Below, piece by piece: positions 49,584-56,867 of a stretch of 64,000 nt of DNA. Made by a program: the position numbers and the translations under genes. Below the pieces are notes generated by a model. The model was not told where the DNA came from. It did not search any database and worked only from the letters and a program-made list of their open reading frames with translations. Positions within the stretch are counted from its first letter, which is position 1. Each line of letters starts with the position of its first letter. Origin of the DNA: Rhodanobacter sp. (lineage in GTDB: Bacteria > Pseudomonadota > Gammaproteobacteria > Xanthomonadales > Rhodanobacteraceae); the NCBI GenBank assembly GCA_024711345.1, contig JANJTA010000006.1, positions 1-64,000 of the forward strand. Direction: 5' to 3'.

Positions 49584-49589
49584 GTTATA
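49584..49589 (+). promoter_or_regulatory. Possible -10 box before the isoaspartyl peptidase
   Basis: TATACT fits the -10 consensus closely. It would place the transcript start near 49595, downstream of the ATG at 49598 only by a few bases, supporting the GTG 49619 as start codon. No good -35 is seen. Confidence 0.4.
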
Positions 49590-49618
49590 CTCCGGGCATG
49601 TGCACCGGAGTCGTCCAC

Positions 49619-50671
49619 GTGAGACCGTACCGCCTGTTCCTCGCCCTTGCTGCCTTCGGGGTTGCCCCCATGAGCCATGCCGCCGTTTCGCCCGTGCTGG
49701 TGATCCACGGCGGCGCCGGCGTGATCAAGCGCGACATGACCCCGGCGAAGGAGCAGGCGGTGCGCGCGGCGCTGACCCGGGCGTTGCAGGACGGCTACGC
49801 CCGCCTCAAGGCGGGCGGCAGCGCGCTGGACGCGGTGGCCGCCGCGATCACCGTGCTGGAGGACGACCCGCACTTCAACGCCGGCAAGGGCGCGGTGTTC
49901 ACCCATGACGGCAGCAACGAGCTGGACGCGGCGATCATGGACGGCAGCACGCTGCGTGCCGGCGCAGTGGCCGGCGTGCAGCGGGTGAAGAACCCGATCC
50001 TGCTGGCCCGCGCGGTGATGGAGAAGACGCCCTACGTGATGCTGTCCGGCGCAGGCGCCGAGGCCCTCGCGAAGGAGCAGGGCATCACCCTGGTCGATCC
50101 GTCGTACTTCCGCACCGAGGAGCGCTGGCAGCAGCTGCAGCGGGCGCTGAAGGAAGACGCGGCGAGGCAGCCGCATGCGGACGTCGAGACGGCCAAACAC
50201 TTCGGTACGGTCGGCGCGGTCGCGCTCGACGCGCAGGGCCGGCTGGCCGCCGGCACCTCCACCGGCGGCATGACCGACAAGCGTTGGGGCCGCATCGGCG
50301 ATTCGCCGATCATCGGCGCCGGCACCTACGCCGACAGCGGTTGCGCGGTATCCGGCACCGGCTGGGGCGAGTTCTACATCCGCAGCGTGGCCGCGCACCA
50401 GATCTGCATGAAGGTGACCCAGATGCGCGTGCCGCTGAAGCGTGCCGCCGCCGAGGTGATCAACCAGGAAATTCCCTCGATGGGCGGCAACGGCGGCGCG
50501 ATTGCGCTGGATGCGGAAGGACACATCTCGATCCCGTTCAACACCGACGGCATGTACCGCGGCTGGATCGGCGCCGACGGCGTGCCGCACGTGGCGATCT
50601 ACGGCGACGAGGACGACGGCACCGCCGAGCTGCCGACGCCGCCGCCGGCCGACAGCGTCGCGCAGCCTTGA
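49619..50671 (+). CDS. Exported isoaspartyl peptidase / L-asparaginase (Ntn hydrolase)
   Basis: A 350-aa type 2 asparaginase. Starting with GTG, VRPYRLFLALAAFGVAPMSHA forms a signal peptide, unusual because E. coli IaaA is cytoplasmic. The N-terminal chain has VLVIHGGAGVI, GGSALDAVAAAI, FNAGKGAVF and ELDAAIMDG. The autocatalytic cleavage site is before Thr197 in HFGTVGAVALD, followed by AAGTSTGGMTDKRWGRIGDSPIIGAG. It removes isoaspartyl residues from peptides. The start GTG lies behind GGAG (49604 on). An acidic, proline-rich tail closes the protein. Confidence 0.9.
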   Translation: MRPYRLFLALAAFGVAPMSHAAVSPVLVIHGGAGVIKRDMTPAKEQAVRAALTRALQDGYARLKAGGSALDAVAAAITVLEDDPHFNAGKGAVFTHDGSNELDAAIMDGSTLRAGAVAGVQRVKNPILLARAVMEKTPYVMLSGAGAEALAKEQGITLVDPSYFRTEERWQQLQRALKEDAARQPHADVETAKHFGTVGAVALDAQGRLAAGTSTGGMTDKRWGRIGDSPIIGAGTYADSGCAVSGTGWGEFYIRSVAAHQICMKVTQMRVPLKRAAAEVINQEIPSMGGNGGAIALDAEGHISIPFNTDGMYRGWIGADGVPHVAIYGDEDDGTAELPTPPPADSVAQP

Positions 50672-50706
50672 GGCGATTTGCTCCTGCGGAAGGCTCCGCG
50701 GCCATG

Positions 50707-50777
50707 GTAGGGCGGGCACCGCCCGCCGGCTCCTGCCTCGGTTCGTCGCGACAAGCGGCGGGCAGTGCCCGCCCTAC
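50707..50777. repeat. Inverted repeat of the GTAGGGCGGGC family
   Basis: Left arm GTAGGGCGGGCACCGCCCGC (50707 on, 22 bp) and right arm ending GCAGTGCCCGCCCTAC (to 50777) differ at one position, with a 27-bp spacer. The TAG read from the right arm is the stop of the thioredoxin-fold gene on the minus strand. Copies of this family are frequent in Xanthomonadales and other proteobacteria. Confidence 0.85.
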
Positions 50778-51232
50778 AAGAGCTTGCGCAGCTGTGCTGG
50801 CGTCAGCGCGCCGCTGATGCCTTTTCGGCTGCCGTCGGCATGGATCACCAGCACGCGCGGGGTTTCGCCGCCCCAGTCCGGATCGAGCAGCAAGTTGATG
50901 CGTTCGGGCGAGGCTTCGGCGTAGGCGCGCGCGGGATAGCCGTCCATCTTCATGCGGCGCAGGCGCGCCGCGATCGCCGTGCGCAGTTCGATGCTGTCGG
51001 TGGTGACGGTGACCAGCTCGAGGCCGTGCGGATTGGCGCGTTGCAGCCGGGCCAGCGCTTCGAGATTCGGCTCGCAGTAGGCGCAGTCGAGCGACCACAG
51101 CGCGACGATGCGTGCACCGTGCGCCGGCGGTTGCAGCAGGGCGGGCACGTCGGCGGCGGCCAGCGGCTGCAGTGTGCCGGCGCAGGCCAGCGCCGGCAGC
51201 CACAGGGCGAAGGCGAGCAGCAGGCGTTTCAT
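50774..51232 (-). CDS. Exported thioredoxin-fold protein (TlpA-like)
   Basis: A 152-aa protein with signal peptide MKRLLLAFALWLPALACAG (cleaved near 18). The thioredoxin-type active site is LWSLDCAYCEPNLEAL, CxxC = CAYC, about residues 48-56; later there is a cis-proline-like region ETPRVLVIHADGS. Members reduce or oxidise cysteine pairs in periplasmic proteins. ATG at 51232 overlaps the stop of the beta-propeller gene by four bases (ATGA). A plausible client is the Cys-rich propeller protein encoded just upstream. The final codon is set by a repeat. Confidence 0.85.
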   Translation of the reverse strand: MKRLLLAFALWLPALACAGTLQPLAAADVPALLQPPAHGARIVALWSLDCAYCEPNLEALARLQRANPHGLELVTVTTDSIELRTAIAARLRRMKMDGYPARAYAEASPERINLLLDPDWGGETPRVLVIHADGSRKGISGALTPAQLRKLL

Positions 51233-52395
51233 CGCGGCACCTCGACCAGGCGGAAACCGGCAGCGGTGTTCCAGGCCACGAACGCCCGTCCCTGTTTCAG
51301 CAGCAGCTGCGGCGAGCCTGTCGCGCCGCTGCTGCGGGCGATTTCGCGGGGCGCGTCGAAGTGCGCGCCGTTGTCGGACGAGCGCCGCAGCATCAGCGCA
51401 TAGCCAGCGGCGTCCACCTTGTTCCAGGCCAGCCACACCGTCTGGTCATGCACGGCCACGTCGGCATGGCCGGCACCCGCACCAGCGATCGCCAGCGGAT
51501 GTTTCGGCGCATGGCCGGGATCGAGTTGGCCGTACCAGATCGTGGGCTTGCCTTTGGCCTCGTACCACACGGCATGGCGGATGCCGTCGATGCCGATCGC
51601 CAGGCCGGGGCCGTGGTGCGGGCAGCCGGCGATCTGCCAGTCGCTGAAGGTCGCGCGGGCGACTTGGCTGGCTTGGCCGTCCGTACGCAGCACGGCATAC
51701 GCGTGGTCGCGGATGTTGTCGCCGTAGATGCCGCGGAAGAACGCGGCGACCTCGCCGTCGGGCGTGCGCGCCAGCGCGATGCGGCAGCACTCGCAGCTCT
51801 GGTCGAGGAGCTTGCGTTCCGACGCGAAGCTGGCGCCGCCGTCGTCCGACCAGCTGTAGTAGATCGCCGCGCCCAGATACGGCTTGCCGGCGGCGTCGGC
51901 GGCGAGCAGGTCGCGCTTGTCGATCCAGGCGATCACGAGGCGGCCCTTGCCGTCCACCGCCAGTGCGTCGAAGCGATGGGTGATCTCGGCGCGGTCGTGG
52001 TGCACGGTCAGCGGCTCGCTGAAGTGCTCGCCGCGATCCAGCGAGCGAGCAAAGCGCACGAAGCCGGTCCACGGCGCGGCGCGCGGCTGCGACCAGCTCA
52101 CGTAGATTTCGTCGTGCGGCCCGAACGCGAGCTTCGGGCGGTTCTCGCCTTCGGCGTAGATGCGCTCGGCCGCGGCGTTCACCTCGACCGGCGCGCTCAG
52201 CGTGCGGCCGTCGTCGTCGGAATGGCGCAGCCGCACGTGGCCGTCGGCCGCGTCCACGACGTACAGCCGGCCGTGGCTGTCGAAGGCGGCGCTGGCGCCC
52301 AGCTCGGGACCTTTCGGCATCTCCATGCGCATGCCGTCGTGCGCCAGCAGCGCGGGCGAGAGCAGGCAGAGCAGGGTGATCAGCAAGTGGCGCAT
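51229..52395 (-). CDS. Exported sialidase-fold beta-propeller, His/Met/Cys-rich
   Basis: A 388-aa exported protein, signal peptide MRHLLITLLCLLSPALLA. The predicted mature start is HDGMRMEMPKG, with an N-terminal histidine and three methionines. Asp-box repeats (SDDDGRTL, SLDRGEHF, SDDGGASF, SSDNGAHF) mark a six-bladed sialidase-type propeller. However, the catalytic arginine triad is not evident; instead CECC (LDQSCECCRIAL) and GCPHHGPGL give a metal-site appearance. I therefore expect a metal or ligand-binding periplasmic partner of the TonB receptor encoded upstream, rather than a true sialidase. It overlaps that gene by one base (TGATG) and the thioredoxin gene by four. Confidence 0.8.
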   Translation of the reverse strand: MRHLLITLLCLLSPALLAHDGMRMEMPKGPELGASAAFDSHGRLYVVDAADGHVRLRHSDDDGRTLSAPVEVNAAAERIYAEGENRPKLAFGPHDEIYVSWSQPRAAPWTGFVRFARSLDRGEHFSEPLTVHHDRAEITHRFDALAVDGKGRLVIAWIDKRDLLAADAAGKPYLGAAIYYSWSDDGGASFASERKLLDQSCECCRIALARTPDGEVAAFFRGIYGDNIRDHAYAVLRTDGQASQVARATFSDWQIAGCPHHGPGLAIGIDGIRHAVWYEAKGKPTIWYGQLDPGHAPKHPLAIAGAGAGHADVAVHDQTVWLAWNKVDAAGYALMLRRSSDNGAHFDAPREIARSSGATGSPQLLLKQGRAFVAWNTAAGFRLVEVPR

Positions 52396-54650
52396 CACAA
52401 CTCCCAGCGCAGCTCGCCGAACCAGGTGCGGCCGGCGTAGGGATGGTAGACCCAGTACTGCGCATTGGTGAGGTTGTCGACGCCGAGCGCGGCGGCCCAG
52501 CCCGGCGCGAACTTCCAGCGCAGCTTCGCGTCGGCCACGGTGAAGCGGCTCACCGCGCCGTAGCTGTCGACGTAGTCGCTGTTGTCCAGCGTGCCGTACT
52601 GGCGGCCGGAGTGGCGGATGCCGAGCGAGGCGTCCCACTGCGGCGCGAAGCGGTAGTCGGCAAACACGCTGGCGCGGATTTTCGGGATGCGCGGGAAGGT
52701 CTTGCCGTTGGCCAGCGGGTACTGGCGGTCCTGCAGCGTCTTCGCATGGTTGAAGGCGAGGCTGGCTGAAAGGTCGAGGCCGTCCAGCCACAGATCGGCG
52801 AGGCCGAGTTCGCCCTCGACGCCGCGGCTGCGCATCCGGTCGATGTTCTGCACGCTGGTGACCGTGGGGCTGACGGTGATGTCGGTCTGCGAGTACAGCG
52901 AGTCGGCGATGCGATCCTGGTACAGCGAGACGCGCCAGTGGCCGTGGTCGAGGTGGCGGGTCAGGGTGAGGTCGGTGGACTCGTCGGTCTCGGGCTTGAG
53001 GTCGGGGTTGTTGTTGACGATCGCGTTGGCGGACAGACTGCCCTGGAACAGCTCGGTCACGGTGGGGTAGCGCACGGCCTTGCCGTGGGCCAGGCGCAGT
53101 TCCCAGCCGTCGGCGAGGTCCCAGTTCAGCGCGGCCTTGGGCGAGAAGTCGGTGCGCCGACGGTCGGCGTAGTGCAGCGTGTCGGTCGCATTCGCGCGCA
53201 AGCCGCCGTAGGCGCGCCACTGTTCCAGCCGGCCGCCCAGGGTCAGCGCCCAGGCATCGGCGAAACTCCACACGTCCTGCAGGTACAGCGCGCGGGTCTG
53301 CGTGCGGCCGGCGAACGCGCTGACCCGCGCGCCGTCGGCATCGCCGCGCCAGTCGCTGGCGCTGCGCACACGGCTGTCCAGCACGTAACGGTCGCCGTGC
53401 ACGCCGGCGTAGAGCATGTGCTGTTCACCGAGCGGGCCGGAGCTGCGCAGGTCGAAGGTGTCCCAGCCGGAGCCGGCCTTGTCGGCGATGGTGCCGGGGC
53501 CGCCGACGGGCGTGCCGGGTTCGGCCAGGTTGGCCGTGGCCGCCTGCGAGCGCAGGAAGTCGTAATGACTGGCCACCGCGGTCCAGCGCCAGCCGTTGTC
53601 GAGGCGGCCGTTCAACTCGATGCCGTACAGCAGGTGGGTGTCGCTGGCCGAGGAGGGCGCCAGGCCGCTGGCCGGCAGGGTCCAGGTCCGCCCGGCGGCG
53701 CTGATCACGCCGCCGGCGACCGGTTGCCCGTCGGCGTCGCGGATCAGGCTGCGGGTGCGGTCCTCGGCGCGGTTGTGCCACCAGCCGACGGTGAACAATG
53801 CGGCGACGCGATCGGTGAGGTCCACGCCGATCTTCAGCTTGGCCTGGTCCTGCACCGTGTGTTCGATGCTGTTGGCGCCGTACACCAGCCGCGGCGAGCC
53901 GTTCGGGTTTTGATCCAGCACGGCGCCGCTGACCGGCACCGCCGTGGCCGCATTGCCGCCGGCCTTCGCGGTGGCGTACTGCATCGGCTGGCCGTGGTTG
54001 TCGAGCCGGCTGAACTCCAGCAGCCAGCTGAAGCGACCCTGCTTGTTGCCCAGCGTGGCAGCGGCCTGATGGCCGTTGTAGTGGCCGCCGGCGCCATACG
54101 CGTCGCGGTAGTCCTGGCTGAAGAACTGGGTGCTCACGCTGGCCATCAGCTGCTGCGGCAGCACGGTGTGGATCAGCACGGTGTTGCCCAGCGAGTTGCC
54201 CGGGTACAGCGCGGAATAGGGGCCGTACAGAATGTCGACCGCGCCGATTTCCTCGGGCACCACCATGCCCCAGCGCGGCGCGCCGTCCCAGCCGTTGGTC
54301 ATCAGGTTGGAGAGCAGCAGGCCGTCGGCGTAGACCAGGCTGCGTGCGCTCTGCAGGGTGCCGGCGTTGCGGCCGCTGATCACCGCGTTCGGGTCGCCGA
54401 TGTAGCGTTTGCGCACCTGCATGTTCGGCGCGTACTTCAGCGCGTCGGCGCTTTCGGTGACATTCTGCTGCTGCAGCTTCTGCCGGTTGACGCGCACCTG
54501 CACGCTGGGTGTTTCCATCACCAGGGTGTCGCTGGCATGCACCGAGACCGGGGCGAGCGTGGTGGTGGGGGCGGGTTCATCGGCGGCCAGCAGCGGGTGG
54601 CTGGCGACGGCAAGCGCTGCTGCGCAAAGACCGAGCGGGAGGGCGTTCAA
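52395..54650 (-). CDS. TonB-dependent receptor of a candidate metal-uptake module
   Basis: A 751-aa outer-membrane receptor. The start is taken as TTG 54650, giving the signal peptide LNALPLGLCAAALAVASHPLLAADE (first residue Met); upstream in-frame sequence runs into an arginine-rich non-signal region. Plug (about 35-160): LAPVSVHAS (TonB box-like), SADALKYAPNMQVRKRY, GAVDILYGPYSALYPGNSLG. The barrel ends with WFGELRWEL. Only the BtuB/OprC-like size is indicative of substrate; copper or cobalamin-type ligands are possible. It is first of three coupled genes. Confidence 0.85.
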   Translation of the reverse strand: MNALPLGLCAAALAVASHPLLAADEPAPTTTLAPVSVHASDTLVMETPSVQVRVNRQKLQQQNVTESADALKYAPNMQVRKRYIGDPNAVISGRNAGTLQSARSLVYADGLLLSNLMTNGWDGAPRWGMVVPEEIGAVDILYGPYSALYPGNSLGNTVLIHTVLPQQLMASVSTQFFSQDYRDAYGAGGHYNGHQAAATLGNKQGRFSWLLEFSRLDNHGQPMQYATAKAGGNAATAVPVSGAVLDQNPNGSPRLVYGANSIEHTVQDQAKLKIGVDLTDRVAALFTVGWWHNRAEDRTRSLIRDADGQPVAGGVISAAGRTWTLPASGLAPSSASDTHLLYGIELNGRLDNGWRWTAVASHYDFLRSQAATANLAEPGTPVGGPGTIADKAGSGWDTFDLRSSGPLGEQHMLYAGVHGDRYVLDSRVRSASDWRGDADGARVSAFAGRTQTRALYLQDVWSFADAWALTLGGRLEQWRAYGGLRANATDTLHYADRRRTDFSPKAALNWDLADGWELRLAHGKAVRYPTVTELFQGSLSANAIVNNNPDLKPETDESTDLTLTRHLDHGHWRVSLYQDRIADSLYSQTDITVSPTVTSVQNIDRMRSRGVEGELGLADLWLDGLDLSASLAFNHAKTLQDRQYPLANGKTFPRIPKIRASVFADYRFAPQWDASLGIRHSGRQYGTLDNSDYVDSYGAVSRFTVADAKLRWKFAPGWAAALGVDNLTNAQYWVYHPYAGRTWFGELRWEL

Positions 54651-54782
54651 GCGACACTCTGGATGGGGGTCTAGGGTTGCAAGGATAGTCCGCGGCGGCG
54701 CGCACGACAGATGGCGCGTTGTCGCAGCGGGAACGACGCATGAGATGCGCGGGCGCGACGGAAGGTGCCCGGTCCGGAGCGC

Positions 54783-54855
54783 GTGCAGGAGCGCACGGGT
54801 GCGCAATGCTTTCCGCCAAGTGGCGAAGGGCATCGCGCACAGAGTGCGCTCCTAC
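54783..54855. repeat. REP-type inverted repeat of the GTAGGAGCGCAC family
   Basis: The left arm GTGCAGGAGCGCACGGGTGC (54783 on, 27 bp) and the right arm GCATCGCGCACAGAGTGCGC ending CTCCTAC at 54855 are imperfect inverted copies. It lies between the divergent-end regions of the receptor gene and the RegA-like gene, 14 bases before the latter's stop. Confidence 0.8.
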
Positions 54856-54868
54856 AAAAAAAAGCGGG

Positions 54869-55456
54869 TCAGTCTTCCCGGTCGGGACGTTCGCGCACCG
54901 GGTGCTTGCTCAGCTTGCGCTGCAGCGTGCGGCGGTGCATGCCGAGGCGGCGGGCGGTCTCGGAGATGTTGCCGTCGCATTCGGTGAGCACGCGCTGGAT
55001 GTGCTCCCACTCCAGCCGGCGCAGCGCCAGCGGCTGCTCGGGGGCCTCCGGCAGCTCGCTGTCGTTGTCAACGTCGTTGTCGCCGTCGAGCAGGGCGCGC
55101 ACCACCGCGTCGGCATCGACCGGCTTGGCCAGGTAGTCGTGGGCGCCGCGCTTGATCGCCTCCACCGCGGTGGCGATCGAGGCGTAGCCGGTCAGCAGCA
55201 GCACGCGCAGGTCGGGCACCAGGGTGTGCAGCTCGGGAATCAGGCGCAGGCCGTTTTCCTCGCCCAGCTTGAGGTCGAGCACGCAATAGCGCGGGTTGTG
55301 CCGGCGCGTCAGCGCGCGGGCCTCGTCGAAATTGCTGGCGGTGATGACCTCGAAACCGCGCGAACCCAGCGCGCGCGCCAGTACGCGCAGGAAGGTGGTG
55401 TCGTCGTCGACCAGCAGCAGCGGGCGCGCCGTGGCGGCATGGGGCAACTCGGTCAT
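54869..55456 (-). CDS. RegA/PrrA/ActR-family response regulator
   Basis: A 195-aa regulator. Receiver: PLLLVDDDTTFLRVLARAL, phosphoacceptor in YCVLDLKLGEENG, LLTGYASIATAVEAIKRGA and YLAKPVDAD. The Fis-type helix-turn-helix at the C-terminus reads EHIQRVLTECDGNISETARR, then LGMHRRTLQRKL, the RegA signature. In proteobacteria such regulators control redox-dependent genes (respiration, CO2/N2 fixation). The partner RegB-like kinase is 72 bp upstream. Confidence 0.94.
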   Translation of the reverse strand: MTELPHAATARPLLLVDDDTTFLRVLARALGSRGFEVITASNFDEARALTRRHNPRYCVLDLKLGEENGLRLIPELHTLVPDLRVLLLTGYASIATAVEAIKRGAHDYLAKPVDADAVVRALLDGDNDVDNDSELPEAPEQPLALRRLEWEHIQRVLTECDGNISETARRLGMHRRTLQRKLSKHPVRERPDRED

Positions 55457-55528
55457 CGGCAGTGTTTCCTGGGTGTGGATCGAGCCTGCATTCTTGCCGG
55501 AAGCGGCGGGACTTGCACGCCCTGCGGG

Positions 55529-56803
55529 TCACTTTTCGGCGATCACCGCCAGCGGCAGGCGCAGGCAGACCTCGGCGCCGTGCGCGGTATTGCTGGCCAC
55601 CAGCTCGCCGTTGAGCCGCTCGGCGGTGGCTTCGGCCAGTGCCAGGCCGATGCCCAGCCCGGTCTGCTTGCGCGAGTGGCCGAGCAAGGTGAGCTCGCCG
55701 TCGGTATCGAAACCGGGGCCATGGTCGCGCACGCACAGCTGCAACCAGTCGCCGTCGCGCGAGACCTGCAGCGCCACCGCGTTCGAGTGGTTGATGGCGG
55801 AGGCATCGACCGCATTGTTGAGCAGGTTGAGCAGCGCATGACGCAGGCCCGGCGGGGTGCGCAGCACGATGCGGGCCGCGTCCTCGTCCGGCGGCAGGGC
55901 CAGTTCGGCTTCCGGCCGCAGCAGCTGGAAGCGTTCCACGCAGCCGTGGATGAACGCGGCCACGGTGAGCCGTTCCGGCTCCTGCGACAGTTGCGCCTTG
56001 CCGAACGCGACCATCTCGCGAAGGATCGTGCGGCAGCGGTCGACCTGGGCTTCCAGCAGCGCCAGGTCCTCCGCCAGCGTCTCGTCGTCGGCATGCTCGC
56101 GGCGCAGCTCGGGCAGCAGGGTGCGCATGGTCGACAGCGGCGTGTTGAGCTCGTGCGCGGCGCCGGCGGCCTGGGTGGCGATGGCCAGGATGCCCTCGTC
56201 GCGCAGCGCGCGTTCGCGCACGCGCTGCACTTCGAGCTGCTGCAGGCGCAGGACGTGCGCCAGCCGGCTGATGAAGAAGCTCAGCAGCAGCGCCATGATC
56301 ACGAAGTTCACGCCCATGCCGACCACGTGCAGGGTGAAGCGGCTGGGCGAGCTGGCGCCCATCGGCAGCGGCAGCGGCACGTACGAGTAGAGCAGGCTCA
56401 CGTAGGCGATGCCGGCCAGCGCGGCCACCATCAGCACCGCCCGGCCCGACAGCGCCGCCGCGCTGAGCGCGATCGGCACCAGCAGCAAGGTGATGAACGG
56501 GTTGCTGGCTCCCCCGGTGAAGTACAGCAGGTAGCCCAGCACCAGCGTGTCGAAGGCGATGTGGCCGACTGCCTCCCACTCGCGCAGCGGCCACGGCTGG
56601 GTCAGTCGCCACGCGGCGAACACCGAGAACACCCCGAGCAGCCCGATGCCGAGCAGCAGCGGCAGCAGCGGGATGGCCAGCTGCATCCACCAGGCGGACA
56701 CCAGCACGGCGGAACTCTGGCCGGCAATGGCGCAGATGCGCAACCAGGCCAGCGCGCGCGTCAGCGCGAACGGGCCGATGCGTTGGGTGGACCGGTGCGG
56801 CAT
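55529..56803 (-). CDS. RegB/PrrB-family redox sensor kinase
   Basis: A 424-aa kinase with six N-terminal membrane helices (about 30-185). GGASNPF in the second-third helix region is the RegB heptapeptide tied to quinone binding. HisKA: TQAAGAAHELNTPLSTMRTL with phosphorylated H217. C257 in DRCRTILREM probably equals the redox-active cytosolic cysteine of RegB. HATPase: LNLLNNAVDASA, VRDHGPGFD, and GIGLALAEATAERLNG. It should sense quinone redox state and phosphorylate the adjacent RegA-like protein. Confidence 0.94.
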   Translation of the reverse strand: MPHRSTQRIGPFALTRALAWLRICAIAGQSSAVLVSAWWMQLAIPLLPLLLGIGLLGVFSVFAAWRLTQPWPLREWEAVGHIAFDTLVLGYLLYFTGGASNPFITLLLVPIALSAAALSGRAVLMVAALAGIAYVSLLYSYVPLPLPMGASSPSRFTLHVVGMGVNFVIMALLLSFFISRLAHVLRLQQLEVQRVRERALRDEGILAIATQAAGAAHELNTPLSTMRTLLPELRREHADDETLAEDLALLEAQVDRCRTILREMVAFGKAQLSQEPERLTVAAFIHGCVERFQLLRPEAELALPPDEDAARIVLRTPPGLRHALLNLLNNAVDASAINHSNAVALQVSRDGDWLQLCVRDHGPGFDTDGELTLLGHSRKQTGLGIGLALAEATAERLNGELVASNTAHGAEVCLRLPLAVIAEK

Positions 56804-56867
56804 GGCGATCTTCCGGGCTTGCTGGAAACGGCGGACCCGCCGCGCAGTGCGCGACGGGTCCGGCGGA

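Noticed and set aside
51229-53271. A long minus-strand frame running from the propeller gene into the TonB receptor region
   Set aside because: Only the part from the ATG at 52395 has a signal peptide and domain; the upstream extension overlaps the receptor in another frame.
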